Shown here piece after piece: positions 29,447-37,482 of a stretch of 64,000 bases of DNA. Every line of letters begins with the position of its first letter. Position 1 is the stretch's first letter. The DNA comes from Rhizobium anhuiense (GTDB lineage Bacteria; Pseudomonadota; Alphaproteobacteria; Rhizobiales; Rhizobiaceae): the NCBI RefSeq assembly GCF_003985145.1, contig NZ_ML133527.1:62001-126000 (forward strand), written 5' to 3'. The notes below the pieces were generated by a model, which searched no databases, was not told the DNA's origin, and saw only the letters and a program-made list of their open reading frames with translations. The position numbers were made by a program, and so were the translations under genes.

Positions 29447-29866
29447 TTATTCGTCGCGATAGACTTTTTCGCGACGTTCGTGACGCTCCTGCGCCTCGAT
29501 CGACAGTGTCGCGATCGGGCGGGCGTCGAGACGTTTCAGGCCGATCGGTTCGCCGGTTTCCTCGCAATAGCCGTAGGTACCGTCTTCGATGCGCTGCAGT
29601 GCCGCGTCGATCTTCGAAATCAGCTTTCTCTGTCTGTCACGGGCGCGAAGTTCGATCGCCCGGTCCGTTTCCGACGACGCCCGGTCGGCGAGGTCGGGAT
29701 GGTTTGCGCTTTCCTCGGCCAGATGGTCGAGCGTCTCGCGCGCTTCTCTAAGGATATCGTTTCTCCATGCAACCAGCTTGGCCCTGAAGTAGGCACGCTG
29801 GTTTACGTTCATGAACTCTTCCTCTTCCGAGGGAACGTAATTGCTAAGATCGATCTTCTCACTCAA
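29447..29866 (-). CDS. dksA: RNA polymerase-binding transcription factor DksA
   Basis: 139 residues from a TTG at 29866, preceded by GGAG seven bases upstream, giving the N-terminus (M)SEKIDLSNYVPSEEEEF. The coiled-coil hairpin that enters the polymerase secondary channel covers about residues 25-90, with the acidic tip near HPDLADRASSETD. The C-terminal TraR/DksA zinc-finger region GYCEETGEPIGLKRLDARPIA retains only one of the usual four cysteines. It therefore probably folds without zinc, as reported for some DksA variants. It tunes transcription together with ppGpp during stress and symbiosis. It is divergent from the SixA-like phosphatase gene. Confidence 0.92.
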   Translation of the reverse strand: MSEKIDLSNYVPSEEEEFMNVNQRAYFRAKLVAWRNDILREARETLDHLAEESANHPDLADRASSETDRAIELRARDRQRKLISKIDAALQRIEDGTYGYCEETGEPIGLKRLDARPIATLSIEAQERHERREKVYRDE

Positions 29867-29948
29867 CGCGATTCTCCTGAAGAACATCTCATCTGGCCGG
29901 GTGTATATCCCAAGCGCTAGTCGCGATTCAAGCCAAATACGACAGGTA

Positions 29949-29968
29949 AACAGATTTTTAAATCTGTT
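29949..29968. repeat. perfect 9-base inverted repeat between dksA and the SixA-like gene
   Basis: AACAGATTT and AAATCTGTT are separated by two bases. This is an AT-rich dyad in an otherwise GC-rich region, 83 bases upstream of the dksA start on the minus strand. It could be an operator or part of a promoter; no known regulator motif was recognised. Confidence 0.5.
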
Positions 29969-30143
29969 ACAATTTTCGGCTAACGATCTATTTTGTCATG
30001 GTTATTCCGATTGCCGTTTTTTGCTTCGCCTTCAAAACGCCGTGTTATCGGCCACGTTTCGGGCAGTTGCGACATGGCTGGCGATTGACGGCGGCCAATC
30101 GCAACCGCTACTGAAAAGACCCCGCCCGATCCTGGATTTGCCC

Positions 30144-30638
30144 ATGACCGTACCGCTGCCTCCGCCCAACCGCATCTATCTCCTGCGTCATGCCGAGGCC
30201 AGCTGGGCCGAACCCGGACAGCGCGATTTCGACCGGCCGCTGAGCGAAAAGGGCTTTGGCGATGCCGAGATCATCGCCGACAAGGCCGCCGACAAGGGTT
30301 ATCGTCCCGATCTCCTGATCAGTTCGACAGCGCTGCGTTGCCGTGACACGTCAGGCGCCGTCCACCGGGCGATGGGCGTCGCGCTCGAGGTGCGTTATGT
30401 CGATGCGCTCTACAACGCCACGGTCGATACCTATCTCGAGATCGTCGATGCACAGGATGAGGCGGCCGTCATGCTGGTCGGCCACAATCCGACCATGGAG
30501 CAGGCGCTGGAGACGTTGATCGGCCATGACGCGATGGTAAGCGCCCTTCCCGGCGGCTTCCCAACCGCAGGCCTTGCCGTCGTCGATTTTGACGCTTCGG
30601 CCTCTGTCTGGCGCCTCACCGATTTCGTGGTCGTCTGA
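30144..30638 (+). CDS. SixA-like phosphohistidine phosphatase
   Basis: 164 residues from the ATG at 30144. The histidine-phosphatase fold is clear: IYLLRHAEASWAEPG contains the RHG-type catalytic His (RHAE here), ISSTALRCRDTSG has the second Arg, and VMLVGHNPTMEQAL holds the other catalytic His. SixA proteins remove phosphate from His in phosphotransferase or Hpt domains. The size and the RHAEA variant fit SixA better than phosphoglycerate mutase. The substrate here is unproved. The ribosome site is weak. It lies upstream of the YcjX/YcjF pair in the same direction. Confidence 0.85.
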   Translation: MTVPLPPPNRIYLLRHAEASWAEPGQRDFDRPLSEKGFGDAEIIADKAADKGYRPDLLISSTALRCRDTSGAVHRAMGVALEVRYVDALYNATVDTYLEIVDAQDEAAVMLVGHNPTMEQALETLIGHDAMVSALPGGFPTAGLAVVDFDASASVWRLTDFVVV

Positions 30639-30716
30639 AGTCTTTCACGCCGCTCTTCTTTTGCGGGCGGCGCGCCCTCCCTATATTGCGGGGCAGTCAC
30701 CAACCGGAATCGCGCC

Positions 30717-32192
30717 TTGCCGCCACGCCTGACATCCTTTGCCGATGACGCCCGCATCGCCTTCGACAATCTCGCCGACCGGGCGAGCGGCCTCGTCAAT
30801 CCGACCGTGCGGCTCGGCGTCACCGGCCTCTCCCGCTCCGGTAAGACGGTCTTCATCTCCTCGCTGGTCCACAATCTCCTGCATGGCGGCCGCCTGCCGC
30901 TGTTCGAGCCGGTGCAATCCGGCCGGGTCTCGGCGGTGCGGCTGGAGCCGCAGCCCGACGATGCCGTGCCGCGCTTCCAGTACGAGGACCATATCCGTGC
31001 GCTGGTGAAGGACCGCATCTGGCCGGATTCGACCCGCGCCATATCGGAACTGCGCATCACGCTGGATTACCAGAGCGCCAGCGGCTGGAACCGGCTGTTT
31101 TCCCCCGGCCGCCTGTCGATCGATATCGTCGATTATCCCGGCGAATGGCTGCTCGACCTGCCGCTGCTCGGCAAGGATTACCGCACCTTCAGCGAGGAAA
31201 CCATCGCGCTCGCCGAAACCGGCGTCCGCTCGGAGCTGTCGCGTGAGTGGCTGGCTCTGACGCGCGCCGCCGATATCCACGCCGGCGCCGACGAGATGAT
31301 CGCCCGCGACCTCGCCACCGCCTTCGCCGATTATCTCAAGGCCTGCAAGGCCGATGAACGCTCGCTCTCCACCCTGCCGCCCGGCCGCCTGCTCTTGCCC
31401 GGCGATCTGGATGGGTCGCCAGCATTGACCTTCGCGCCGTTGGCGCTGCCGTCGGACGGACGTCCTGGGCGCGGCTCGCTGTGGACGATGATGGAGCGGC
31501 GCTACGAGGCCTACAAATCGGTCGTCGTCAAACCCTTCTTCCGTGAGCATTTCGCCCGCCTCGACCGCCAGATCGTGCTGGTCGATGCGCTGCAGGCGAT
31601 GAACCGCGGCCCCGAAGCCGTACAGGATCTGGAACGCGCGCTGACCGATGTGCTCGCCTGTTTCCGCCCCGGCACCAATTCGCTGCTCTCCTCCCTGCTT
31701 GGACGCCGCATCGACCGCGTGCTGGTCGCCGCCACCAAGGCCGATCACCTCCACCATGAAAGCCATGACCGGCTTGATGCGCTGACCCGCCGCCTGGTGG
31801 ATCGCGCCATCGACCGCATCGGCATGGCGGGGGCCGGCATCGACGTCATGGCGCTTGCCTCCGTCCGCGCCACTCGCGAGGCGACCGTCAAGCGCGATGG
31901 CCACGAGCTGCCTGTCATCGTCGGCACGCCGATGGACGGCGAAACCCTTGCCGGCGAACGCTTCGACGGCCAGAGAAAGACCGCGATCTTCCCCGGCGAC
32001 CTGCCGGAGGATCCGGAAAGCCTGTTCGACCGCATTGCCTCGGGTGTAACAGGCCTGCAGCTGCACGATGTCAACGTCGTCAGGTTCCGCCCGCCGCAGC
32101 TTGAGGAAACCGGCGGCGGCATCAAGCTGTCGGTGCCGCATATCCGCCTCGACCGCGCCATGCAGTTCCTGTTCGGAGACCGTCTCGCATGA
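30717..32192 (+). CDS. YcjX family P-loop protein (DUF463)
   Basis: 491 residues from a TTG at 30717; no ATG is available in frame near the N-terminus and the ribosome site is poor, so the start is uncertain. The P-loop is seen as TGLSRSGKTVFISSLVHNLL near residue 40, with IDIVDYPGEWLLDLPL as the switch-II-like segment. YcjX proteins are stress-related GTPase-like proteins often encoded beside YcjF. The next gene starts inside the last codons of this one (ATGA overlap), so the two are translated together. The molecular job of the pair is not known. Confidence 0.85.
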   Translation: MPPRLTSFADDARIAFDNLADRASGLVNPTVRLGVTGLSRSGKTVFISSLVHNLLHGGRLPLFEPVQSGRVSAVRLEPQPDDAVPRFQYEDHIRALVKDRIWPDSTRAISELRITLDYQSASGWNRLFSPGRLSIDIVDYPGEWLLDLPLLGKDYRTFSEETIALAETGVRSELSREWLALTRAADIHAGADEMIARDLATAFADYLKACKADERSLSTLPPGRLLLPGDLDGSPALTFAPLALPSDGRPGRGSLWTMMERRYEAYKSVVVKPFFREHFARLDRQIVLVDALQAMNRGPEAVQDLERALTDVLACFRPGTNSLLSSLLGRRIDRVLVAATKADHLHHESHDRLDALTRRLVDRAIDRIGMAGAGIDVMALASVRATREATVKRDGHELPVIVGTPMDGETLAGERFDGQRKTAIFPGDLPEDPESLFDRIASGVTGLQLHDVNVVRFRPPQLEETGGGIKLSVPHIRLDRAMQFLFGDRLA

Positions 32193-33268
32193 GCAAGCCC
32201 CCGTCCGATCCGCCGCGCCGCGCACCCGCCGCCTTCACCTATGAGGACGAGGTCACCCAGCCGCGAGACAACGGCAGGCAGGCAGAGCAACGGCGCAAGC
32301 CGGAAAGTTTCTCCGAACATATCATCGTGACGCGCGATGAGGACGATCCCTTCCTCAATCCCGACAAGGATCTGAGCGCAGTTCCGGTTGCCACGCCGCG
32401 GAAACGTCGAACCTCCTTCGGCAAGATTGCCGCCGGCGCCTTCGGCATCCTGCTGTCTCTCGCCATTGGCCTCTGGACCGACAGCCTGATCCGCGATCTC
32501 TTCACTCGCGCCGACTGGCTGGGTTATGCAGCCCTTGCCGTGCTCGCCGTCGGCATCCTCGCCGTGCTTGCCCTGGTCGTCCGCGAAACTGTGGGCATGA
32601 TGCGTCTTGCTGCCGTCCAGGCGATCAAGGCCGAAGCAGACGCCGCGATTCTCGAAACCCGGCCGGCGAAGGCGCGCGCCGTCGTGGCGCGCCTCACCAC
32701 CCTGCTTTCCGCCAATCCCGAGACATCGAAGGGCCGCGCAACGCTGAAAGCGACCGAGGGCGAGGTCATCGACCCCCCGCATCTGATTGCGCTCGCCGAA
32801 CGCGAACTGCTTGCTCCCCTCGACCGCAAGGCCCGCGCGCTGATCGTCAATGCCTCCAAGCGCGTCTCGATCGTCACCGCCGTCAGCCCGCGTGCCGTGG
32901 TCGACCTGCTCTACGTGCTCTATGAGGCCGTGCGCCTCATTCGCGCCATGGCCGAACTTTACGGCGGCCGGCCCGGCACGCTGGGCATGTTCCGCCTGCT
33001 GCGCGACGTGCTGGCGCATCTGGCCGTCACCGGCTCGATCGCCGTCGGCGACAGCCTCGTCCAGCAGGTGCTCGGTCACGGGCTGGCCTCCAGGCTCTCG
33101 GCCCGACTGGGAGAGGGTGTGATCAACGGCCTGATGACCGCCCGCATCGGAATCGCGGCCATGGATCTCTGCCGTCCGCTTGCCTTCCGGGCCCTGAAGC
33201 GGCCGGGAATCGGTGATTTCATCGGCGATCTCACCCCGTCCATGTCGCCGCGCGGCAACAATCCTTGA
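32189..33268 (+). CDS. YcjF family membrane protein (TIGR01620/DUF697)
   Basis: 359 residues. A charged N-terminal third (about residues 1-75) is followed by two membrane helices (about 78-100 and 110-135) and a DUF697 domain at the C-terminal end, with VNASKRVSIVTAVSPRAVVDLLYVLYEA as its recognisable block. The start codon overlaps the stop of the YcjX gene by four bases. As a pair these are widespread in proteobacteria and respond to envelope or heat stress, but the function is not settled. It is expected in the inner membrane with both ends in the cytoplasm. Confidence 0.85.
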   Translation: MSKPPSDPPRRAPAAFTYEDEVTQPRDNGRQAEQRRKPESFSEHIIVTRDEDDPFLNPDKDLSAVPVATPRKRRTSFGKIAAGAFGILLSLAIGLWTDSLIRDLFTRADWLGYAALAVLAVGILAVLALVVRETVGMMRLAAVQAIKAEADAAILETRPAKARAVVARLTTLLSANPETSKGRATLKATEGEVIDPPHLIALAERELLAPLDRKARALIVNASKRVSIVTAVSPRAVVDLLYVLYEAVRLIRAMAELYGGRPGTLGMFRLLRDVLAHLAVTGSIAVGDSLVQQVLGHGLASRLSARLGEGVINGLMTARIGIAAMDLCRPLAFRALKRPGIGDFIGDLTPSMSPRGNNP

Positions 33269-33478
33269 GCGACACAGCGATTCCGCGTCTTTCGCCTCCC
33301 CTTGCGTAACGTTGAAGAAATTTCAGTGAATTCAGAGCTCTAGCGACAGTATTTTAAAATCTCCGGCGCCTGAAATTCCTGTCTTTCCGCGCATTTCGGC
33401 ACAATTGAAAGGAAGGATTAACCATTCTTCGGCAAAACTTGCACCCAGTTCGTGAGTGGTGTTTGCCAAGGAAAATCC

Positions 33479-34030
33479 ATGTATTCGCGCAAGTTTCTCA
33501 TCGTATGCGGCCTGGCCGCCGCGGCATTGTCTCCCGTCGCAGATGTCGCTCCGGCAGCCACTGCTGCAACCCGTGACAAGGCCTTCTTCGATTCGGTCGC
33601 CGGCTCCTGGAAAGGCCCCGGCGAAATCGTCGCCGGCAAGTACAAGGGCACGAAATTCACCTGCAACCTGATCGGCGAACCCACAGGCGACAGCAGCGCC
33701 GGCATCAAGCTCGACGGCACCTGCCGCGTTGGCGTCTTCAAACAGCCGATGACTGCCGTCATCTCGCAGTCGGGCTCGACCTACAAGGGCAAGTTCCTGG
33801 ACGGCGCCGCCGGCAAGGGCCTTGACGTCGTCTCCGGCGCCGTCTCCGAGGATACCGTCGTCGTCGGCATCAACCGCGCCAAGCTGAACGGTGCGATGAT
33901 CGCCCGCGTGCGTGACGACAAGACGATGAACGTCACCGTTTCGGTCAAGGTCGAAAGCCAGATGATCCCGGTGATCGGCCTGACGCTGACCCGCCAGGTC
34001 GACGAGATGGCCGTCGGCTCGATCCAGTAG
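33479..34030 (+). CDS. secreted protein of unknown function
   Basis: 183 residues from the ATG at 33479. A signal peptide (MYSRKFLIVCGLAAAALSPV and on to an Ala-rich cleavage area near residue 29) precedes a small beta-rich domain. In it GSWKGPGEIVAGKYKGTKFTC and the pair of cysteines (in FTCNLIGE and DGTCRVGVF) stand out. The cysteines are about 25 residues apart and could form a disulfide. The pattern suggests a lipocalin-like or calycin barrel, but this is a guess from strand spacing. It ends just before a strong hairpin terminator. Not linked to the genes on either side. Confidence 0.7.
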   Translation: MYSRKFLIVCGLAAAALSPVADVAPAATAATRDKAFFDSVAGSWKGPGEIVAGKYKGTKFTCNLIGEPTGDSSAGIKLDGTCRVGVFKQPMTAVISQSGSTYKGKFLDGAAGKGLDVVSGAVSEDTVVVGINRAKLNGAMIARVRDDKTMNVTVSVKVESQMIPVIGLTLTRQVDEMAVGSIQ

Positions 34031-34055
34031 AGAAACCGCGCAGCGGATTTTCCTG

Positions 34056-34082
34056 AAGCGGCGGGGTTTCCCGCCGTTTTCC
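34056..34082 (+). terminator. rho-independent terminator after the secreted protein gene
   Basis: CGGCGGG and its complement form a short GC stem with a three-to-four-base loop, followed by TTTTCCGTTT. It lies about 28 bases past the stop and also lies between convergent transcripts. Confidence 0.75.
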
Positions 34083-34099
34083 GTTTCAGCGTCTCTGCT

Positions 34100-34627
34100 T
34101 CAGGCGCTCCGCCACCAGTCGCGGCTCTCGTCCGCAATCTCGATGCCCGTCACCTCGGCATCATCAAGCCAGTCACTGACCGCCCTGCCCCTGACGAGAA
34201 GGCCCGGCGCGATATCGGCGAGCGGCATCAGCACGAAACCGCGATCGGTCATGCGCGGATGCGGCAGTTCCAGCCGCCGTGCGTCCTGGATGACGTCGCC
34301 ATAGGTCAGCACGTCGATATCGAGCGTGCGCGGCCCCCAGCGCTCGATGCGCTCGCGTTTCATCTCCCGTTCGATCGACAGGCAGACATCGAGCAAAGCC
34401 TCGGGCTCCAGCCGGGTCTCAACTGCGGCGCAGGCATTGAAGAAGAAGGATTGATCCGTCTTGCCCCAGGGCGGCGTGCGATAGAGCCGCGAGACCGCCG
34501 TCACCTGGCAGTCGTCGCGTCCGTCCAGCCTTTGCAGCGCGCCCGCCATCGCCTTCACCGGATCGCCGATATTGCCGCCGAGACCGAGTGTGGCGGATTG
34601 CAATGCGGCCTCAGGCAAAATGCTCAA
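34100..34627 (-). CDS. folK: 2-amino-4-hydroxy-6-hydroxymethyldihydropteridine diphosphokinase
   Basis: 175 residues. The HPPK fold is marked by LGLGGNIGDPVKAM near the N-terminus, YRTPPWGKTDQSFFFNACAAVET, and the catalytic block RWGPRTLDIDVLTYGD followed by LELPHPRMTDRGFVLMPL. The enzyme transfers pyrophosphate from ATP to the pterin and so feeds dihydropteroate synthase. Its start overlaps the end of folB by 17 bases. The operon order is folP-folB-folK, three successive steps of folate synthesis. Confidence 0.95.
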   Translation of the reverse strand: MSILPEAALQSATLGLGGNIGDPVKAMAGALQRLDGRDDCQVTAVSRLYRTPPWGKTDQSFFFNACAAVETRLEPEALLDVCLSIEREMKRERIERWGPRTLDIDVLTYGDVIQDARRLELPHPRMTDRGFVLMPLADIAPGLLVRGRAVSDWLDDAEVTGIEIADESRDWWRSA

Positions 34628-34976
34628 CGCTCACCTGCACGAAATCGAGTACGCCCGGCACCGGCGCGTTCGGCTTGCGCACCGTGATTTTCGCCCGCCG
34701 GATTTGCGGGAATGTCTCGCAGAGCCCCTTGGCGATATCGAGCGCCAGCGCCTCGATGAGGTAGCGCCGCTTGCCGGTGACGATCTGCTCGATCACGGTG
34801 AAGGCAATGCCGTAATTGACGGTATCGTTGATCGAATCGCTTTCCAGCGCCTCGCCGGCGACGACATCGAGCTCGGCATCGACGAAGAAACGTTGGCCGA
34901 GGAATTCCTCCTCGTCATGCACGCCGTGGCGCGCAAAGAAGGCGCAGTTCTGCAGCGTGATCGTGTAGGTGGTCAT
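34611..34976 (-). CDS. folB: dihydroneopterin aldolase
   Basis: 121 residues, the normal size for this small homo-octameric enzyme. It begins MTTYTITLQNCAFFARHGVHDEEEFLGQRF, which carries the conserved HGV...E...Q substrate set, and ends with the KPNAPVPGVLDFVQV block that ends the family. It cleaves dihydroneopterin to the hydroxymethyl-pterin used by FolK. The gene overlaps folP by four bases (ATGA) and folK by 17 bases. Confidence 0.93.
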   Translation of the reverse strand: MTTYTITLQNCAFFARHGVHDEEEFLGQRFFVDAELDVVAGEALESDSINDTVNYGIAFTVIEQIVTGKRRYLIEALALDIAKGLCETFPQIRRAKITVRKPNAPVPGVLDFVQVSVEHFA

Positions 34977-35842
34977 GTCGGCCGCTTCCTCTCGAATTCC
35001 TGGCGTGCATTCAGCATAGCATCGGCGATATCAAGCGCATCCCTGTTGATTGCGACATTGTGCACGCGGAAAACCGCAGCCCCTTGAAGCCTGAGCAGCG
35101 CGCTCGATGCAGCCGTCGCCACATCCCTGTCTGCCGCCTCACGCCCCGTCACCGCACCGAGGAAGCGTTTGCGCGACGTGCCGGCGAGCAGCGGCAGGCC
35201 GAAGCGGGAAAGTTCGGAAAACCGCGCCATCAGCTCCAGGTTTTCCTCCGCCGTCTCCTTGGCGAAGCCGAAGCCCGGATCGAGCACGATCCGGTCGCCG
35301 TTGACGCCGGATGCAGCGGCGATCGCAAGCGAGCGTTCGAGGAAATGCACCTGATCGGCAATCACGTCGGTCAGTTTTACCCTGTCGCGGCCGGTATGCA
35401 TGATGCACAGCCCGGCTCCGGTCACTGCGGCAATATTGGCGATATCGGGCTCCTTCTGCAGCCCGAAGACGTCATTGACGATATGGGCGCCGGCGCTGAT
35501 GGCAAGCCGCGCCGTCTCGGCGCGATAGGTGTCGATGGAGATCAGCGCCTGGGTGCGCCCGCGCAATGCCTCGATGACGGGCAATACGCGCGCCTGCTCC
35601 TCGGAAGGACTGACGGCTGCTGCGTTCGGCCGGGTCGATTCGCCGCCGATGTCGACAATGCCGGCACCCTCGCTCACCGCCCGCAGCGCCTGTTCGACCG
35701 CGGCATCGACGGTTTCAAAACGTCCGCCGTCGGAAAAGGAGTCCGGCGTCACGTTGATGATCGCCATGATCGTCGAACGACGGCCAAGTTCGATCTCCCG
35801 GCCATGGCCGACACGCCATATGCTGCCTTCGAGCCCTGTCAC
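34973..35842 (-). CDS. folP: dihydropteroate synthase
   Basis: The TIM-barrel DHPS signatures are clear: TIMAIINVTPDSFSDGG (first), VDIGGESTRPNAAAV, SIDTYRAETARLAISAGAHIVNDVFGL, and LDPGFGFAKETAEENLELM. The enzyme joins p-aminobenzoate to the pterin and is the target of sulfonamides. The start is uncertain. The frame is open to an ATG at 35929, but that would leave only 14 bases to the divergent gene. A GTG at 35842 gives a 289-residue protein starting just before the barrel, and is used here. It overlaps folB by four bases, so folP-folB-folK is one transcript. Confidence 0.88.
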   Translation of the reverse strand: MTGLEGSIWRVGHGREIELGRRSTIMAIINVTPDSFSDGGRFETVDAAVEQALRAVSEGAGIVDIGGESTRPNAAAVSPSEEQARVLPVIEALRGRTQALISIDTYRAETARLAISAGAHIVNDVFGLQKEPDIANIAAVTGAGLCIMHTGRDRVKLTDVIADQVHFLERSLAIAAASGVNGDRIVLDPGFGFAKETAEENLELMARFSELSRFGLPLLAGTSRKRFLGAVTGREAADRDVATAASSALLRLQGAAVFRVHNVAINRDALDIADAMLNARQEFERKRPT

Positions 35843-35943
35843 CAGACTTATCCCATTGATGACGAAAAAAGCGCCATCCGATATTGCGCTTGTGGTGGCT
35901 ATGCCCCAAGCTCCGGTCGATTTCAACACGGGTTGCGTTCAGA

Positions 35944-36570
35944 ATGCCGCTTGCAGTGCGTTATATGGTCTTCCCTATCGCCTTTTCCATTGCTCTTTCC
36001 CTCTGCAGCCCCGTGGCAGCCGAAGTGATCGCATCGAAAAGCTATTCCTATTTCGACATTCGCGGCAAAACCGCGGATGAACTCGACCGCGAACTCAGCC
36101 GGCGCGGCCCGACGGCGAGCGGCTCCTCGGCGCGCCATCCCGGCGCCACGAAGATCCGCTTCGGCGGCGAGGCAACCTATATCCAGGATAACGGGCGCTG
36201 CCGCGTCGGCAACGTCAAGGTCACGGTCCACACCCAGATCATCCTGCCGCGCTGGAGCAGCCGCAAGGGTGCCAGCAAGGAGCTGTCGATGATCTGGGAC
36301 GCCCTGTCGAGCGATATCAAACGCCATGAGGAGCGCCATGCCGAGATCGCCCGCGATCAGGCCCGCGCCATGGAGCGCGCCATTCGCGCGCTGCCGCAGC
36401 AGCGCAGCTGCGAAGCCATGCAGGAACTCGTCTCCGACGAATCAGCACGCGGTATAGAGGAGCACGATCGGCAGCAGGCGCGATTCGACAGGGTCGAAGC
36501 GGTCAACTTCCAGAAGCGCATGCTGAGATTGCTGAATAATCGAATCAACGGTCGAACCGGCGCAAAATAG
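35944..36570 (+). CDS. secreted DUF922-like protein with HExxH motif
   Basis: 208 residues with an N-terminal signal peptide (hydrophobic core IAFSIALSLCSPVAA, cleavage near residue 26). HEERH at about residues 128-132 is a HExxH zinc-metalloprotease motif inside a helical stretch (IKRHEERHAEIARD), with a nearby downstream Glu as a possible third ligand. DUF922 proteins have this layout, including the early YFDIRGKTADELDRELSRRGP block. The expected place is the periplasm. The gene is divergent from folP. Metalloprotease activity is inferred from the motif only. Confidence 0.75.
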   Translation: MPLAVRYMVFPIAFSIALSLCSPVAAEVIASKSYSYFDIRGKTADELDRELSRRGPTASGSSARHPGATKIRFGGEATYIQDNGRCRVGNVKVTVHTQIILPRWSSRKGASKELSMIWDALSSDIKRHEERHAEIARDQARAMERAIRALPQQRSCEAMQELVSDESARGIEEHDRQQARFDRVEAVNFQKRMLRLLNNRINGRTGAK

Positions 36571-36689
36571 GGCTTTTTCAATCAGCTTGCGAGCAGGAAA
36601 CCTTAGCTGCACAACGAAACTTGTGCGAAACTTGCGCTCTCCCCAGCGATTGAATGGTCATTTTTCATCCTGGCAGACTCAACCGGAAC

Positions 36690-36858
36690 GCGTTAATATG
36701 AACACATTCGAAAGTCCAGGTACGACACCAAGTACGGCACCTGCACTTTCATCGCTGGGTTCTCCTGGCGCGTTCCGAAGCCTCGGATGTTCCTCCCTCA
36801 TCCGAAGGTAATGCGCCCGCCTCGCCTCGCTCGCTCCAGCGCGCGAGGCGTCTTTTTT
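36690..36858 (+). ncRNA. candidate small RNA with anti-Shine-Dalgarno loop
   Basis: Two structures sit close together. First is a seven-base-pair hairpin (TCGGATG with its complement, 36783-36805) whose nine-base loop is TTCCTCCCT, a sequence able to pair with ribosome-binding sites. Second is a terminator-like stem CGCCTCGC / GCGAGGCG (36823-36850) followed by TCTTTTTT. Loops with CCTCC exposed are known in rhizobial small RNAs such as the alpha-r14 (cuckoo) group. The 5' end is not known and is placed by eye. A short frame of 37 codons (36698-36811) lies inside and could be translated instead. Confidence 0.42.
36820..36858 (+). terminator. terminator stem ending the small RNA candidate
   Basis: CGCCTCGC and GCGAGGCG pair across a twelve-base loop and are followed by a run of six T residues. 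It also faces the end of the ferredoxin gene on the other strand. Confidence 0.65.
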
Positions 36859-36897
36859 GATATCGGATGTTTCGGCGACGTTTGAAGCGGATGTGCT

Positions 36898-37218
36898 TCA
36901 GGCCTGGCGTTCCGGCACGTGCACCACGAGCCCGTCATAGATGGCCTTCATTCGGATCTGACAGGACAGCCGCGAAGTCGGGCGCACGTCGAAGGCGAAG
37001 TCGAGCATATCCTCTTCCATCGCTTCCGGCTGACCGACCTTCTCCGTCCACTCCTCATCGACATAGACATGACAGGTCGCGCAGGCGCAGGCGCCGCCGC
37101 ATTCGGCCTCGATGCCGGGCACCGAATTGCGCACGGCGTTCTCCATCACGGTGGAGCCTTGGTCGACGTCGAGGTCGAAGCGCGTGCCGTCGAAGGCGAC
37201 GATGGTAAGTTTTGGCAT
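36898..37218 (-). CDS. 2Fe-2S ferredoxin, adrenodoxin type
   Basis: 106 residues. The four cluster cysteines are at 40, 46, 49 and 86, in the spacing C-x5-C-x2-C-x36-C seen in ECGGACACATCH and LSCQIRM. That spacing is the adrenodoxin/Isc-ferredoxin class rather than the plant type. Such proteins carry electrons to cytochromes P450 or to iron-sulfur assembly. No isc genes are nearby, so the partner is unknown. The acidic segment MEEDMLDFAFD fits docking to a reductase. Confidence 0.92.
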   Translation of the reverse strand: MPKLTIVAFDGTRFDLDVDQGSTVMENAVRNSVPGIEAECGGACACATCHVYVDEEWTEKVGQPEAMEEDMLDFAFDVRPTSRLSCQIRMKAIYDGLVVHVPERQA

Positions 37219-37415
37219 CGGGACTATTTCCGGTCTTCAGGTGGGTGGGCGGATTTTTCTTCCGACAATTCGACGCGACAGTCAACATTGGGGACATCCG
37301 CCATAGCCTCGCAGATCGTGCCTTCGCCCGCCATCTTCAAAGCGTCATTCGGGACGTCGCAAAAAGACCCGCGGTTCCGCAATGGAACAACGGGGCTTCG
37401 TTCGGAGGGGATTCA

Positions 37416-37454
37416 ATGCGTGTCGCCCAAAACTGTGCGGCGGTTTTGGGACAA
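37416..37454. repeat. RIME-like intergenic palindrome
   Basis: An imperfect dyad with a perfect core of CCCAAAAC and GGTTTTGGG around TGTGCGGC, flanked by outer arms ATGCGTGTCG and an end in ATATGCAT. The overall plan resembles the copy at 23212-23259: an outer ATGC-containing arm and an inner AAAACC-type arm. It lies between the ferredoxin and Hpt genes. Confidence 0.65.
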
Positions 37455-37482
37455 TGATATGCATCAACTAACGACTTGGAGA

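Larger units (their letters stand above)
36571..36897. other. 327-base gap holding the small RNA candidate
   Basis: No protein gene is convincing here apart from a 37-codon frame at 36698-36811 (MNTFESPG..) with a weak GGAAC site. That frame overlaps the RNA candidate at about 36690-36858 and is more likely a by-product of it. Confidence 0.4.

Noticed and set aside
36698..36811. A 37-codon frame as a leader peptide gene
   Set aside because: The ribosome site is weak, no regulated operon follows, and the same bases form the hairpins of a likely small RNA. Kept only as a note in that entry.
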